Assembly (NCBI GenBank): GCA_010015675.1
Contig: ML976991.1
Span: 623,352-687,351, forward strand
Length of the DNA: 64,000 nt
From: Byssothecium circinans
Taxonomy: Eukaryota > Ascomycota > Dothideomycetes > Pleosporales > Massarinaceae
Direction of reading: 5' to 3'
Shown piece by piece: positions 33,231-45,500 of this stretch. Below the pieces are notes generated by a model. The model was not told where the DNA came from. It did not search any database and saw nothing but the letters and a program-made list of their open reading frames with translations. A program made the translations under genes and the position numbers. Each line of letters opens with the position of its first letter. Positions within the stretch are counted from its first letter, which is position 1.

Positions 33231-36200
33231 CTAGACGGCTTGAGGCGTAGGGAGGGGAGCGAAAGAAACGGTTCTGGCGCACTTTTTGTTGGTCTTGATG
33301 TGGCCCACTTCACCGCAATTGGCACATTTGCGGGGCGTAGCGCCACCTTTCCCGGTGCCAACGCCATCGCCTGTTTGGCTACGATGAACACCTTTGGCTT
33401 TCTCGCGTCCCTCGCGGCGTTCGATGTTGCGTTGAAGACGAGCATATTCTTGCTTGAGCTTTAGCATCTGCTGGCGGTCCAATTCGGCGTCGCCAGTTGG
33501 TTTGATGTCATCGATACTGTGTAGGTTAGTCAGTGAATGCTTCCTTTGTTGGGGTGTAAAGGGAATCTTACCTTAGGTTCATCAGGCGATCATGCCTCTT
33601 GCGTTTAAGGTAGAGTTTTATGACCTCTGGGTCGGTGATTATGACAGCCTTTTCTTCGATCTCACCGTACGCATTTCTGAAGGTGCGCGTAATGCGGAGC
33701 TTCTTTCCGCGGCTTTCGTTGGCGCTGTTACGGCTATACTGACTCATAGTCTCGTCCTCGCGCGTGAAAGCTGGCGTAGCAGCTGCCGAGCGGCCGCGGC
33801 CTGACTCGCGCATTGTAGTGTCAACGTCTCGATCAGGTTCATCGGGGATGTGCTTAGACGAAAGACTGCTCTTTTGGCGATCCCAAACTCGTCTAATGGC
33901 GCCCTGGTATTTGTCCATTTGCTTTGCTACGTTGTAGCTATGCCCGCCATTCTCCTTCTGGTTTTGATCCTTGATGTCGTTATAACTCTCTCCAATGTCG
34001 CGGAAGCCGCCTTTCATGGAGATTTTGAGGAAGCTGAGGCCTTCGTGGACGCCTGTAGGGTCTCCTCGACCATGAACCTCCAGCATCGCTTTTCCTGTGC
34101 ATGCATTCAGGAAGTTTTTGGTCAAATTCCAGGGTGCAAGCTGTATCTCAGCCGCTTCAGTGCCATCGCCAGCATCCTCGTCATCGATCTCGTTGGCCTT
34201 GATCCCGGCATCCTGGAGTTGTTTATGACCCGCATTCATCGAGTCGATTAAGCAGATATCCTCTGGCTTGATCCAGGACCGCAGTGTTGGCTCGTCTGGG
34301 ACCGTCTCGCCAGGAACTGGCTCCCAAGTACCTGTCTCTTTGACATACTTCATGATTTCGCGCATCCTTGATCGATTCTGTGCAATTTCTGTGCCAGGAA
34401 GATGGTACTTGATCATTTCATTGCTGACCCAAGGTTGCTTCAGATTGTGCTGCTGGCCTCGTCGATAAAGTCGGAATGCAAGCATTTTCAAGCGCTTCTT
34501 GGAAGCCTCCGTGACCTTCCGAGCATGCGTACCAGGCACCTCCACTGAAGGGAACTCCTGGCCTACAACAACCAGGTTATCGATATTGCGTATGTAATAC
34601 TTGGATCCTTCTTTGCCAGTCGTACTTCTGCTGACCAGGAAATCGCGCTTCTGGACATCATGCTGGAAGACCGGCGCTCGGTACATGGCATTGTGGAGAG
34701 TGAGGCATTCATCTCCAGGGTCTACCTCACCAAACGTAGCGAACGGGCTCTTGTCTTGCGGAAGCAATACTTGGGTTTCGCCGAACGGAGGTTTCGGTCG
34801 CGTAGTGTCCTCGTTGTTCAAGCGGCGGTAATAGTTGATGAGTTTGACGCCCATGCCGAAGTTCGACAGAGTGGTAGGATACTCCTCAGAGTATTCTGCG
34901 AGAAGCACTTCGGAATTGTCGCCAACATTGAGGTCTTTCGACTCAGCAAAAGCCTCCGATGGCTTGAGATGCCTCTTAATCTTCCTGTTAACCTTGTCCA
35001 GCTTCGAGATAGTCGCTCTTTCGCCTGCCTTGAATTGAATCGCTGGCCGATGGAAGGACCGTAGCTCGCGATCGTTCAATTGGACTTTGTAGAAGGGATA
35101 CTGTAGCTTCAGGGCAGGTAAACTGTGCTCAATGCTCATATGTCCAATTGTGCCGCGGACCTTCTGCTGGCTACTCTCTTTGAGAGCGTCATATGCTTCG
35201 TCGTTGGAGATGTTGAACCGCTTGAACATGGGATTTGCGAGGCTGCCGCGGTTGTCGCGCTTGAGACCTAAGCCAAGACCCGTGCTGCGCGGCTTCTGCC
35301 GCTCGGCGCTGGGTTGTTGGACATCAAGCAGGAGTCTAGGGTCGTTCATGTCCAACATAATTCGCTTTGCTAGTCGAGCTGTGGCCAGCTCCGGATCATC
35401 CCAGGATGGTAAGCTCATGTGATCGTACGCGGAAAACACTACTACAGGGTTCTCGTGATCTCCAACCCTGCGCCTCTTTGGTGAACGCTGGACTATACTA
35501 CCATCTGGAGGAGTCATTATCTCGTCTTGATTAGAAAGGGTCTCCAGACTATCCATCTCCCAATCCTCGCAAGCAATCTGTAGGTCGCCCAAGGTGACGT
35601 TGCCGATCCGATCGCTCTCATTGGCAGCATCGAGGTCGTCAAGGTTCATTTCGTCATCACTATTATCATCCTGTACTGTGGCTTTGGTGATCGGGATAAT
35701 CCCACCCTGCTCTTCATCCTGTCGAGATTTGACCGGTGCAATGGCCGCAGACAGACGGAAGCTCTTCTCCTGGTCGGGCGCGATATCGAGATTGACTTTG
35801 TTGTTGAAAGCAAGTGGTTTCGGAACCTTCAGCGGCACTCGCGGGACAAAGTAGGCGCGCTTGCGGGGAATAAGACTGGCGAATCGAGGTGCCTTGTCGG
35901 GTTCAAAGTTGGGCCAAATCTGGTCGAAGACCTCCTTTGATGTCCGTGGCGCGGGGAGAATGGCTTCGCCGCTCCTGTTTCCGGCCTGTGCGAACAGTGC
36001 CATCTGTAGTCGCGTCTCTTCATCATCCTCCTCTGCGTCATTTGGCTGGGACTGGGTAGCGCCATAGTCATTTGGCTGCGACTGAGTAGCGCTATAGTTG
36101 GGGCTCCGAAACTGGACTCCAGCAGTCTGACCAGCTATGACAGCCGCAGCTCCAGCACTTGGTGCGGATCCACTTGCCGACTCTTGCGAATGCGCCTCAA

Positions 36201-36633
36201 CTGACTGCAGAGGAACATTCTCATGCAACTGTTCCTCACGCCCTATAAAAAGGTCATCAATATTGAATGGCACCTCTCCATCTTCATCCCCCTCCACCGT
36301 GGTCCCGCTCTGCTGCTGAATCTCTATAGGGATCTCTGCGGGAGAGTCTTCGGAAGTATTTCCCGGGGTATCTCCAGGAGTTTCGACAGCCTCCTCTTCT
36401 GGCAAATCATCATCTCCGATATTTTCATAGTCCACCGCATCGTCTGCCTTCTCACCGAGTTCGAGCGGACGACTCATGAGGTCACCGAGGAAATCTTGCC
36501 CATCATGCTGGCCGCCGGTGAGAACTTTGCTCATCAATTCCTCATCGGCGACGTCTGGGGAGGCAGCTTCTGCAGCGGGACCGATGTCGACCTCGTTGTC
36601 TCCGAAGAGATCATCCGCATCAAAATCCACCAT
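33231..36633 (-). CDS. TAF1: TFIID subunit TAF1
   Basis: Exons 36633-33572 and 33516-33231; 1,115 residues. The acidic N-terminus (MVDFDADDLFGDNEVDIG) resembles the TAND region that binds TBP. The central DUF3591 core (about 480-950) contains LPALKLQYPFYKVQL, FGMGVKLINYYRR, MYRAPVFQHDV and IDNLVVVGQEFPSVEVPG. The C-terminal exon encodes a zinc knuckle CANCGEVGHIKTNKKC. No bromodomains follow, as in other ascomycete TAF1. It is the scaffold of TFIID at Pol II promoters. The intron at 33571-33517 is needed to join ...DRLMNL to SIDDIKPTG and the zinc knuckle. Confidence 0.92.
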
Positions 36634-37273
36634 GGTTGCGGCTGCGTCTGTAGTATGAGGGAGCGCGATCGGTATGGTGGCGAAGGAGTGCGTGCGACAG
36701 CCTGCTTAGGTACGAGCGAGCACACCGATGAAGTGTTGCGGGGTGCCACACTTCATTCAAGCTGTCCTGCGCCTGGGCACTTATATCGCGGACGAGTCGG
36801 CGCGGTGTTCGTCTTTACTGCGCGGGAAGCGGTTTGGAGGGCGGTGTCGAGAAAGTGAGGGTGGAGTGGTAGGTTCATATGCCCGCGGGCACGCTGTCGA
36901 CGCAAAGGCGAGAGTCGCGGTTGCTCCAGTATTGAAGGCACTAGTGCCAAGCACGCGCTAACTGAGCTAATCATAGCGCATTCATATATTACGTAATCCA
37001 AGCCACGTGACCCGGATTGCTCAAGAGTTCCAACAGTGAAGGATGACTGAAATAAGCTTTCATCATCCTTGTTTGAATAGCCGGTAGCTAGATTAGTCAT
37101 TTTGGAGATGCATACTACCAAAATGAAGGGACCATAACAGATTTTAGACTGGACGTTGCAGGTCTACAGATGGGCTCATCTTTATTACTCCCAGCGCCAT
37201 ACCAGAGCTAACTCCTAAAATATGTATTCTCGGCTCCAAATCACCCTTTAGCATCGCGGAGAGCCCCGGTTAT
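36634..37273. other. TAF1 promoter region and TGS1 3' flank
   Basis: No gene supported. A CACGTG palindrome lies at 37004-37009 in CCACGTGACC. A tRNA-like D-arm string at about 36940-36990 on the minus strand lacks a T-arm and was rejected. Confidence 0.4.
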
Positions 37274-38257
37274 TCACGCAGCTGCAGCCTCGCCCTCGAA
37301 GTCGAAATTTCCATAGTACGCGCAAAGTGCCTACTAATGTGAGCATGATCACGTCTGCGCTTCTGTTTGGCATACCTTGCTTGCACCCATTACGCAATAA
37401 TGTGCCACCTCAACCTTTTCCCCCTCTGGCGCATACCGAGCAATCTGATTCAAGTCTGACGTCCGCGGCAAGTACAGGACCACATTCTTGCTGTACTTTG
37501 AGAAACTCGTATATAATTTTTCCAGATTGTACGGTTCCATCTTGGACAGGTCAAAAACGTCTTCGTTGCTGTATTCCGTTCCTATCCTCATTAATATCGA
37601 CCATCTGAAGGAGGCGAGATAAATACCTCCCCACGGTGGACTGGCAAAGATGATGATGTTAGTGTTACCACTGAACCTCCTCTTGATCACGTCGAAGCAG
37701 TCTCCGGTCACCCAAACAATCTTCTTGTCGACGCCGTAGACTTGTGCATTATGCTTTGCGCACTTCATCGTCTTGGGATCTTTCTCGATGGCGAAGACTT
37801 GCTCAAAATGGCCGTTGCGCGCGAATGCTATGGCGTTTCCGCCCACGCCTGCAAATGCATCGACAATCACCGTCTTCTCTTTCGGCGCTGACTCTGCTAT
37901 ATGTATAGCAATCTTACTTTGAAAAGTAAGCGTGCATCCTTCGCCTGCGTTGAAGATCCGATTTTCATACTTAGCTATCGGTTCGGGTGTCACGCCGAAC
38001 CAAGCGTCTTCCGTCATCCATATCCCCTTGTGATAGTATTGCCATATCTTGAATCTCTGATGCCAATATCTGCAAGAACATCAGTATTAAGGACTTACGT
38101 CGGTAAATAATAGGTCAAGATCTTATCAGTATAGAAAGCTTTTTCGGATTTATGCGCAATCAGTACTGCATGCCTTCACTCACTTTTTTAGATGTTCCGG
38201 AAACTGGGCGATGTCGTTCCATTGGTGAATGCCCTTCTCCTTAGGCTCTTCATCCAT
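37274..38257 (-). CDS. TGS1: Trimethylguanosine synthase (snRNA/snoRNA cap hypermethylase)
   Basis: Exons 38257-38184, 38069-37376 and 37330-37274; 274 residues. Start ATG 38257 gives MDEEPKEKGIHQWNDIAQFP, and the first junction makes KKYWHQRFKIWQYYHKGIW. The Rossmann methyltransferase core has the SAM motif VDAFAGVGGNAIAFA at about 95 and the guanine-stacking/catalytic motif ASPPWGG at about 167-173. The small last exon encodes ALCAYYGNFDFEGEAAAA, matching the conserved xxAYYG end of the family. Without this intron the frame would end in an unrelated tail. It methylates m7G caps to m2,2,7G in the nucleus/nucleolus. This is the compact fungal form without the long animal N-terminus. Confidence 0.92.
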
Positions 38258-38708
38258 GATGTCTTCTCATGGACTTCTCGAACCCTTCTAAAAAGGCCCG
38301 AAAGAATAAAATGCCGAACACGGTTGTGTATTGTAGGAGAGATGTTGTTGGAGGCTTGAAGATTGCTCCAAATCTCGGGCCCTAGCGCGACGCTAGTCTC
38401 CTTTTGGTAGCGTACCATAATGAAGGCCTGTAGGTACCTGCCTAGAATGAGTATGTATGCGCTCAATCCATTCAATTTCCAAGCTTTCTATACAGCACTG
38501 CGTCTTACAATCTGATCCAATCCAGAAGTACACAATCAAGACATCAAGTTCACCTTCAGCCTCATGCACGAGCGTGCGCCGATCGCCTGAAGCTATGACC
38601 TCTCCGCCGCCAATCCCAAACCTCCGAGTCCAACCAGAACCACAACACCTGGCCTCGAGCCACAGCAACGCCAACGTCAACGGACCTCCATCACACATCA
38701 TCACAAAC

Positions 38709-40090
38709 ATGTTTGGCGCACTCAATCGATTCATTTCGAGGCTCGATGCCGCACCCGAAGACCAGCAATCCGCAACCAACGGCGCTTTTGGCTTTCAGGT
38801 GCTGAGGAACACGAATCCCGAGGTGGATCTAGAGCCCTGGTTTGACTTCATCATTGGGATCAATGGGCGGACTATTGTAAGTTTGTCTGCACAAGAGCAG
38901 AGTCAAGTATGACGAAGTGCTGATGAAGGCGCAGGATAGCGCGGATCCGACGCTTTTTGCGACCGAAGTGCGGAATTGTGCTGGTACCACAGTTAGTCTT
39001 GGTGTCTTCAGCGCAAAGGTATGATCTCCACATCCAACGTATGAAAGAGAAATGGAATTCTCCCTCAATCACTTGTGCTGGTTTCCTCATAGTATTCCGA
39101 TCTCGAGCAAGTCACATTCACAACGCCATCTCTACCGGTGCACTATCATGTTATATACATCTTAGCTGTCACATTCTCAGTTGAAATCTAACATTTTTAT
39201 AGGGCCAGAAGATACGAGAGATCTATCTCCCCATTCCTGTCGAGAACCCCACCCTCGGTGTCTCTCTCCAATGGACGCCCCTCTCCGTCACTGAAGATGT
39301 CTGGCACATCCTAGATGTGATACCCAACTCTCCTGCCGACGTCGCAGGCCTACTTCCCTATGGCGACTACGTCATCGGAAGCCCCGAAGGCCTCGTGCGA
39401 GGAGAGTCTGGTCTGAGCGAGATCATCGAAGACGTACGTCTCGCTTCACACTCCTTGCAAGCCCATATACTAACACTTCCACAGTATCTGAACAGACCTC
39501 TCAGTCTCTTCGTCTACAATCATGAATACAACGTGACCCGCCCTGTAACCTTAACCCCATCTCGCAACTGGGGCGGCGACGGAGCACTGGGCTGCGTGCT
39601 CGGTTTCGGTGCCCTACACCGCATCCCAGCTGAACTGGAAGAACCACCTCAAGCGCCAGGCGAAACTCTTTTCTCAACTGGTAGTGCCTCGTTCGATGAG
39701 AAGCGCCCCGTATCCTCATCCTCTAACCTTGGTCCGGCCCAAAGCTTCCAAACCCTCGGAGCGGCTGCCGCATCTGAGCTCTTCGTTCCCGCTAACATGG
39801 CTTTGCCAAGTAAGTCGCCACCTCCACAAGCGGGAGCCGGGGGGAACGCAGGAGGGCCCCCGCCGAAGAGAGGAAAACAGAGAGCGCACCATGCGCATCC
39901 TATTCCCGGTGGTGGTGGGGGTTTGGACGATTATTTTAAGGAAGGCGAGGAGAAGAGCGCAAAGGATGATTTTGCACCGAAGTTGACAGGAGGTGGTCCG
40001 CCGCCTCCGCCCAAAGTCGGCGGGCCGCCTCGAGGACCGCCAAAAAGCGCGACGCCGGTGCCTAGTGAGCAGAAGACGGACGATGCATGA
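38709..40090 (+). CDS. GRH1: GRASP-type Golgi reassembly-stacking protein
   Basis: Exons 38709-38876, 38935-39018, 39203-39433 and 39485-40090; 362 residues. Two GRASP/PDZ-like domains are visible: the first with GFQVLRNTNPEVDLEPWFDF and INGRTI, the second from LGVSLQWTPLS to RPLSLFVYNHEYNVTRPV, ending GCVLGFGALHRIP. A Pro/Gly-rich C-tail follows (HHAHPIPGGGGGLDDYF, GGGPPPPPKVGGPP). The usual fungal protein tethers COPII/early Golgi membranes and aids unconventional secretion. Intron 3 (39434-39484, 51 nt) keeps frame if unspliced, but GTACGT, ACTAAC and CACAG plus the family alignment (IIEDYLNRPL) show it is an intron. An upstream in-frame ATG at 38598 would add 37 residues of Pro-rich sequence. 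Confidence 0.9.
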
Positions 40091-40204
40091 GATGACAATA
40101 ACGCCTGTAGCGCCTAAACGTCTCCACCCTTCCCCTCATCAGCACAATATAGAAGCTATAAGATAGAAGCACATACCCATTGTCAAACCCATTCATTCCA
40201 TACC

Positions 40205-40561
40205 TCAATCACCCTCCTCCAACTCCTCCTTGAATCTACTCAGCCGCCACTGTTTCTTCTCTTCGCTCTTCTTTCCCTGCGCTTGCACCATCACTACTTT
40301 ACGCGCGCCATCTTCACTCTCAACCGACTCCGTGCTCTGGTTAGTATCCGCTCGTTCCCTCTGTGTCCGGTTCCTCCCCACCGCTTCAAAACGCAAGGAC
40401 GTCGGACTCGGTGTCATGTCTGTGCTAGATGATGTAGACGTAGGCGATGAAGGCGGCGAGGATCCAAATTTCGCCTTGGTTGTCTTCAACTTCAAGGTGA
40501 AGTTGCGTAGGAGTGGCATTTTCGAAGTGATGCGAAATACTGTTGGTTCTTGGGGCGGCAA
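40205..40561 (-). CDS. Small basic, Ser/Thr-rich orphan protein
   Basis: Frame of 118 codons; an internal ATG 14 codons in (MPLLRNFTLKLKTTKAKFG) is an equally good start. Composition is Ser/Thr/Pro-rich in the middle and strongly charged at the end (KKSEEKKQWRLSRFKEELEEG). No domain recognised. It sits convergent to GRASP with only about 115 bp between stops. It may be a genuine lineage-specific gene; evidence is only the open frame and biased composition. Confidence 0.4.
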   Translation of the reverse strand: MPPQEPTVFRITSKMPLLRNFTLKLKTTKAKFGSSPPSSPTSTSSSTDMTPSPTSLRFEAVGRNRTQRERADTNQSTESVESEDGARKVVMVQAQGKKSEEKKQWRLSRFKEELEEGD

Positions 40562-42596
40562 ATGTTGTAGTGTGTGTGGTACTGGGCAACTTTAAAACGA
40601 CAAATAATTCCGCGGGAAAGCCGTGATATCGTATGAAGACGCTTGGCCCACAGTAACCCAGAGAGACTCCTCAAGGGGCTTTGCTTTGTATACCGAAACG
40701 AAAAGACCCGAGTTGAAAGGACACAGAACAGCAATAAAGCGTCGTCCACAAGACAAAAAAGGATAAGCGAGAGGACACTAATACACTATACACTGTGCCG
40801 GCCGTCAGTCCTCGAACGGTGCAAAGAACAATCTGCCAGGCCGGGACGTCCTTCCTTTTACTTCTTTATCCTACCTCCCCGTACGCCCCCGTCCCGGCAG
40901 TATCCACCGTGTGTGCAAGCCACAGACTCAGACTCACACGTTTCGACCTTGGACCGACTCTCCCACCACCACCACTAATTCCCCCCCTTTGACCAACCAC
41001 AGCGAATCCCGCCACTGTTGGAGAAAACGAAAATGAAAACGAAATGCATAGCTTAAACTTTACCCGCCTCATGTCCATCACGCGCACACGCGAGCCAACT
41101 CCACAATAAAACCGATGCGGCGCACGAGTCGAGTGCGTGCCGGCCTATGGTATGGTGGCGGGAGGGGCAGCCATGCGATCGTGGATTTCTTAAAGGGGAG
41201 ATGTGGAGCGGGGGGGGAGGGGGGGGGGCTAGAATGGGGCGGTACGGGCGCTGGTGGCGCGTGGACTGGTGGTTGTCTGGAAGGGTGGTTTTGAGTAATG
41301 GAGTCTCACGTGGATTCAGGCGGAGAGAGTGTCGGGTGGACTAGTTGTCATGGCAGAACAGAAAATGAGGGGTAGTTGTTTTGCTTTCTGGAGTGGTTAC
41401 TTTCTCTCTCTCTCTCTCTCACCGCTCTACGTGCCGCTTTTTTCTTTGCATAAGGGATGGGTGCCTTGGTAGGTGTGTTTTTGGGACTATTTTGTAAATT
41501 GCATCCTAAAGCAGGGAGTCTACTTTGGTGATGAGTTTTTTCTGCTGTAGTGAACGTCGAATGTTCTTCAGGTTAGGCTGGAAAGATACACAAAGGTATT
41601 CTAGTCCCAATAATTGATTAACATGAGTCTGGTTGGTATGTTTCTCTGTCCTGTAGTAGGCTGTAGCTAGAATCAAAGGCTCGCTTTGACTCTTCCGGCC
41701 GGCGAGAAGCAACGTCCTTATTCCGCTCCACTCGCTTCTTAGAGACCCATTGGCTGCAAGACTAGTCCCATGCCAGAGACCCTAATCTCTAGCGTACAAT
41801 CTCAACCATGGTCAACTCACCGCATATTCCATCACCGGCAATCATTCGTTCTCTCCGTCCTTTCCCCCTCCTCTCCGAATCCAGGAACTCGCGCGAAAAT
41901 ATGTTTCGGCATCGCACCGCACATGCTCAACTTGACTGTTGTACAAGGCGTATGCGGAAACCGTGGTTGACGAAACGCCGAATCAGTAAAAAATCGATAA
42001 AGCCATGGTTCCGACGACAAAGACTGGTCATGGTCAGTGCTCAGGCTTTGGCTTTGCGGTAAGGCTGTAAGTTCTGTTGTTGGGCATATTTTTCTTTGTT
42101 GACGGACGGCGATGATGACGCTCACAAAACCTTCTGTATGGCGGTGACTCACACTTCACTGAGCTAGACTTGGCCCACGACCTCGCGCCATGATTGGAGA
42201 AATATATCTAGTTCTCCTCAGCTAACTTTCTTTCTTTCACATGATCCTGCCTACAATACTACACCAAACTCTCTCTAACCACGTTGAACTCGGTAAATGT
42301 GTCGCCAGACGTTCGGCAGGACAGCCCATGACACACCCAGCCCCCAAGTAGATCTCCACATGTTGCCGTACTCGTAAAGCACCAATGCATCCGTCATGAT
42401 ATTTTGAAATTAAAACGCCGAACTGATGTGTCCAAAGACGTCCTATGCAAATTCTAAAACAATCGTACGCCTTCTGCCGCTGCTTTGCAAGGCATGTTCC
42501 CTATGAGCCGAAGAAAGAGAGCAGGACAAGGAATGAAGTAATGGAACTAAAATATGAGATATCAACAACACAAGGCCTTAAAATTTAGTGATGGCC
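40562..42596. other. 2-kb divergent/convergent spacer with simple repeats
   Basis: No supported gene. It contains a C-run near 40980, a G-run of about 19 bases broken by one A at 41209-41228, and a TC dinucleotide run at 41402-41420. Small open frames on both strands have no domains. Confidence 0.4.
41402..41420 (+). repeat. TC dinucleotide microsatellite
   Basis: Nine perfect TC units in a pyrimidine-rich area. Confidence 0.8.
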
Positions 42597-44214
42597 TCAT
42601 CTTATGTCCAGTTGAAACGGCTTGAACTTGCCGCCAACGGCACCGCAGCGCGGACACCGTGCTGTGCGGCCGCGGGAATGTTCACTGACAAGTACATCGA
42701 CACATTCTTGACAGAGCCCGCAGATGCATTCGGAGCAGGCATAGCTCTCCCTCAGTATCGACAACTTCCGACAAGCGGCGCAGTAAATTTGGACGGCGTG
42801 TGAGAAGGTGGGAGAAGAGTCTGATAAGCCTTGGGAGGGAATATGGAAATTCGAACCCGAAGTGGCAGACTCGATAGACGACTCTACGGAAGGGAATGGC
42901 TGCAGATCGGACAGCTCCGGTGGCGGTGGAGTCAGTGTGTTTTGCAATGGTGACGCAGTGTACGACTGGAATTGGGAATTCATAAAGGTGGGGAACGAGC
43001 TCTGACTGAACATGTGGGGGGATGCAGGGACCTAGACTATAATTAGCAAGAACAAGGCAAGACATTAAAAGTTTGTTTACGCACAGGAGTGAGGTCTCTA
43101 CTGTCCTCTTCTGTCGCCGAAGCTGCAGCGTCGATGAGGTCTTCCCAGCGCTTGCCAAAGAGCGCGGCGGCAGCCTGTGGCTCGGCAGAGAATGCCTTGC
43201 GATCGTAGCTCATCCTGTGCGCATTTTCCTTCGACTTCTGGCGCTCATGTTTGGGCTTGCGGGCGTTCTGGCCGACAGATGACTTGCGTGGTCTGTTTGG
43301 CTTTATTGAGCGGGGCGCCGGGGGAAGGGTAGAGGAGCGGCCGGGCGGCGAGTGAGCGAGGGAGGACGGCAGTAATTCACGCTGCAGCGAGGTCGCAGTG
43401 TAGTACGGCTCTTCGGTTGCCGTAATGTGGTGCTCTGTGGTGGTCGGGGCGAAGCGAGCTCGGGGTCTGTAGCTCTTCGAATCGGGGTCAGACATGGCAT
43501 CCTAACGTAGCACTGGATTAGCGTCCACGTACACATCTCAAGTGTTGAAACGAACCGGATCAGAATCCCACTCGTACTCGGTGCGGTGATTGTGCAGAGA
43601 GGCGAGAGCGGCGGCGGCGCTGGCGGCGGGCAGCAGCGAGCCACGGCGCATCTCTTCGGAGGTTCGGGGGGTGCCCAAGCCATAGTCTTCGTGGTAGAAG
43701 GCATTCAGCTCGCCGGCACCATAGCCTTGCCATTGTGTCAGTCCCCGCTCAGCTGGAGGAACCTTGGGCACCAACCTGGTGGGGCTGTTGCGGTAGTGGT
43801 AGTGATAGAGGGAGGGAGGGGTGGCGGGGGAGGACGCTCCTGCGGCGGAGTGTTAACCATCAGCATGAAGCTCTCCTCGGTGGCAGGCAGCTTCGCGATG
43901 TAGTGCTCGGGGTGGGCGCGGCGGATGTGCTCCTGCATGGAGCGGTAGCGCTTCTCCTACATGGTGTCAGTCTGGTACCGTCTGGGCAGTGAGGTGAGGT
44001 GAGGCAGGAAGAGGAAGGTGGGACTCGGAGAGGGAAGGGACGAGAGCGTCCAGGAAGGAGCGACAGCTGCGGAGGAAGGAGCACTCACGCCCGTGCAGCG
44101 CTTGCGGCAGGCAGAGCCGTCATGGTTGCGCAGCGGACAGACGACGACGTTGTTCTCGTCCGACACGGAGAACGACCCCGTGAGAGAGGCTCGCGGCGGC
44201 ATGGCCACCTGCAT
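42597..44214 (-). CDS. C2H2 plus RING-like zinc protein, conserved fungal type
   Basis: Five exons: 44214-44089, 43956-43776, 43725-43556, 43501-43085 and 43031-42597; about 442 residues (or start at 44202, MPPRASLTG). Phases agree. An N-terminal C2H2-like finger is split by intron 1: CPLRNHDGSACRKRC then RYRSMQEHIRRAHPEHY, followed by the conserved AKLPATEESFMLMVNTPP. A Pro-rich linker and RRGSLLPAASAAAALASLHN come next. The C-terminus has a cysteine-rich module CAACRKLSILRESYACSEC, CGLCQECVDVL and ARCPRCG that looks like a RING-type zinc site. Intron 2 uses a weak GTTGGT donor with a CTGAC branch; it was chosen because it alone rejoins the frame. I know no assigned function; DNA binding or E3 activity are guesses. 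Confidence 0.7.
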
Positions 44215-45500
44215 CTACCCAGCAGCAATAGTAGCGGCAGCAGCGGCAGCGGTGGGGGCGGCAGTCGAGGGCAGCCGGGTGGCGGGAGCTCTGCGAAGCT
44301 CCTGGAGCTCGGTCGAGGGCGTGCGTGGCAGCTGGTGTTGCAGAGAGCTTCACGTTGCGACGGACAAAGCACGCAGGCAGGCCGGCAAGCTCTGGTCTGG
44401 TCGGGTCGGGTCGTTGTTTGCGGGCGGTGGATAAGGAGATCAATAATGGGTGAGGGGCAGCGACGGGGTGGAAGTGGGGGAGGAAGCAGGCGAGCTTTGA
44501 GCCGTGAGCCTCGAGCCCGACCTATCCACGACACCCTTTCCTGCTGAAACTGGTGCCGCACTCGAGAAATCAGGCCGACAGCGGGATGCAAGAGCGCGCC
44601 AGACGGGCCTGTATGCTGTTCAATTCTCGCAGGAGCCATTGACCGCGAATTGCTGTGGTGCACGCCCGCCCTGTTCAATGCAAGCCTCTTGTCCAGCTCG
44701 CAGCTCCAGCTCAGCTCAGCTCGAAAAGATGACGGATGGCAGCCCGGGAACAGCCAACGTCCCTGAGCATGAATGATGAATAGATAGTCGACGACTCCCA
44801 ATGGAGGGGCTATGACAGGCTCACGCTCACAGGGGAGCTCCAGCTTACAGCCAGTCCAGTCCAGTCAGTGACGCAGCCCAACCGCGGCCGAGTGCCGAAG
44901 AACGAAATTGATTTCATGCTCAACAAGAGCCGACGGCCCCCAGCGCCCTCTGCCCAAATTGCCTTCATGCTTCATGGAGGCTGCAGGGCTGTTAGTATCT
45001 CTCGAGCATCTGGGATGACGGTCAGAGTGCTGGCTCGAGTGATGGGAGTAAAAGAGTTCCAAGATGCCGTTTCAGCCCCTTGCTCTCCCCCTCCCGACGA
45101 ACACCTCACCCTCACTCAAGCACATTGACTCCCGCCGAGCCTCTACTGTCGTTTGGCAGCCCGCAGTGTTTCGATCGCCGTCGTGTCTCATCTGTCACCT
45201 CGTCGCACTGTCGCAGCATACTGTACCAGTGTACCATCGCCAGGATCGACAGCCGCGAAGACGACTCCACAACGAGGACGCCGAAAGCAGGACATCTGTA
45301 CCGCCACGGGCGCTGCTCTGCCGGCTATAGTAAAGACGGATCCAGGTCCAGGGCCTGGGTAATGTCGAAAACATATTCGTGAATCGTGATGATGTTGAAT
45401 CTGCTCTTGGCCATCGGTATTTTTAACTTCGTCTCTTGTCACCCTAAACAGGCAGGAATCTCTTGGAAGTGGCCCGCGCCCCGGTTGCAATTACCTCGCG
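44215..45500. other. Spacer at the edge of the accessory stretch
   Basis: No supported gene. The first 300 bp are probably the promoter and leader of the zinc protein (CAG-rich at 44220-44260). Frames at 44868-45382 lack domains. Confidence 0.35.

Noticed and set aside
36935..36990. tRNA-like string on the minus strand (TAGCTCAGTTAGCGCG)
   Set aside because: It resembles a tRNA D-arm/A-box, but there is no GTTCGA T-loop, no matching acceptor stem and no 7-base anticodon loop.
44085..44801. 238-codon minus-strand frame upstream of the zinc protein
   Set aside because: Overlaps the first exon of the C2H2/RING-like gene in another frame; Arg/Pro/Ser-rich low-complexity reading.
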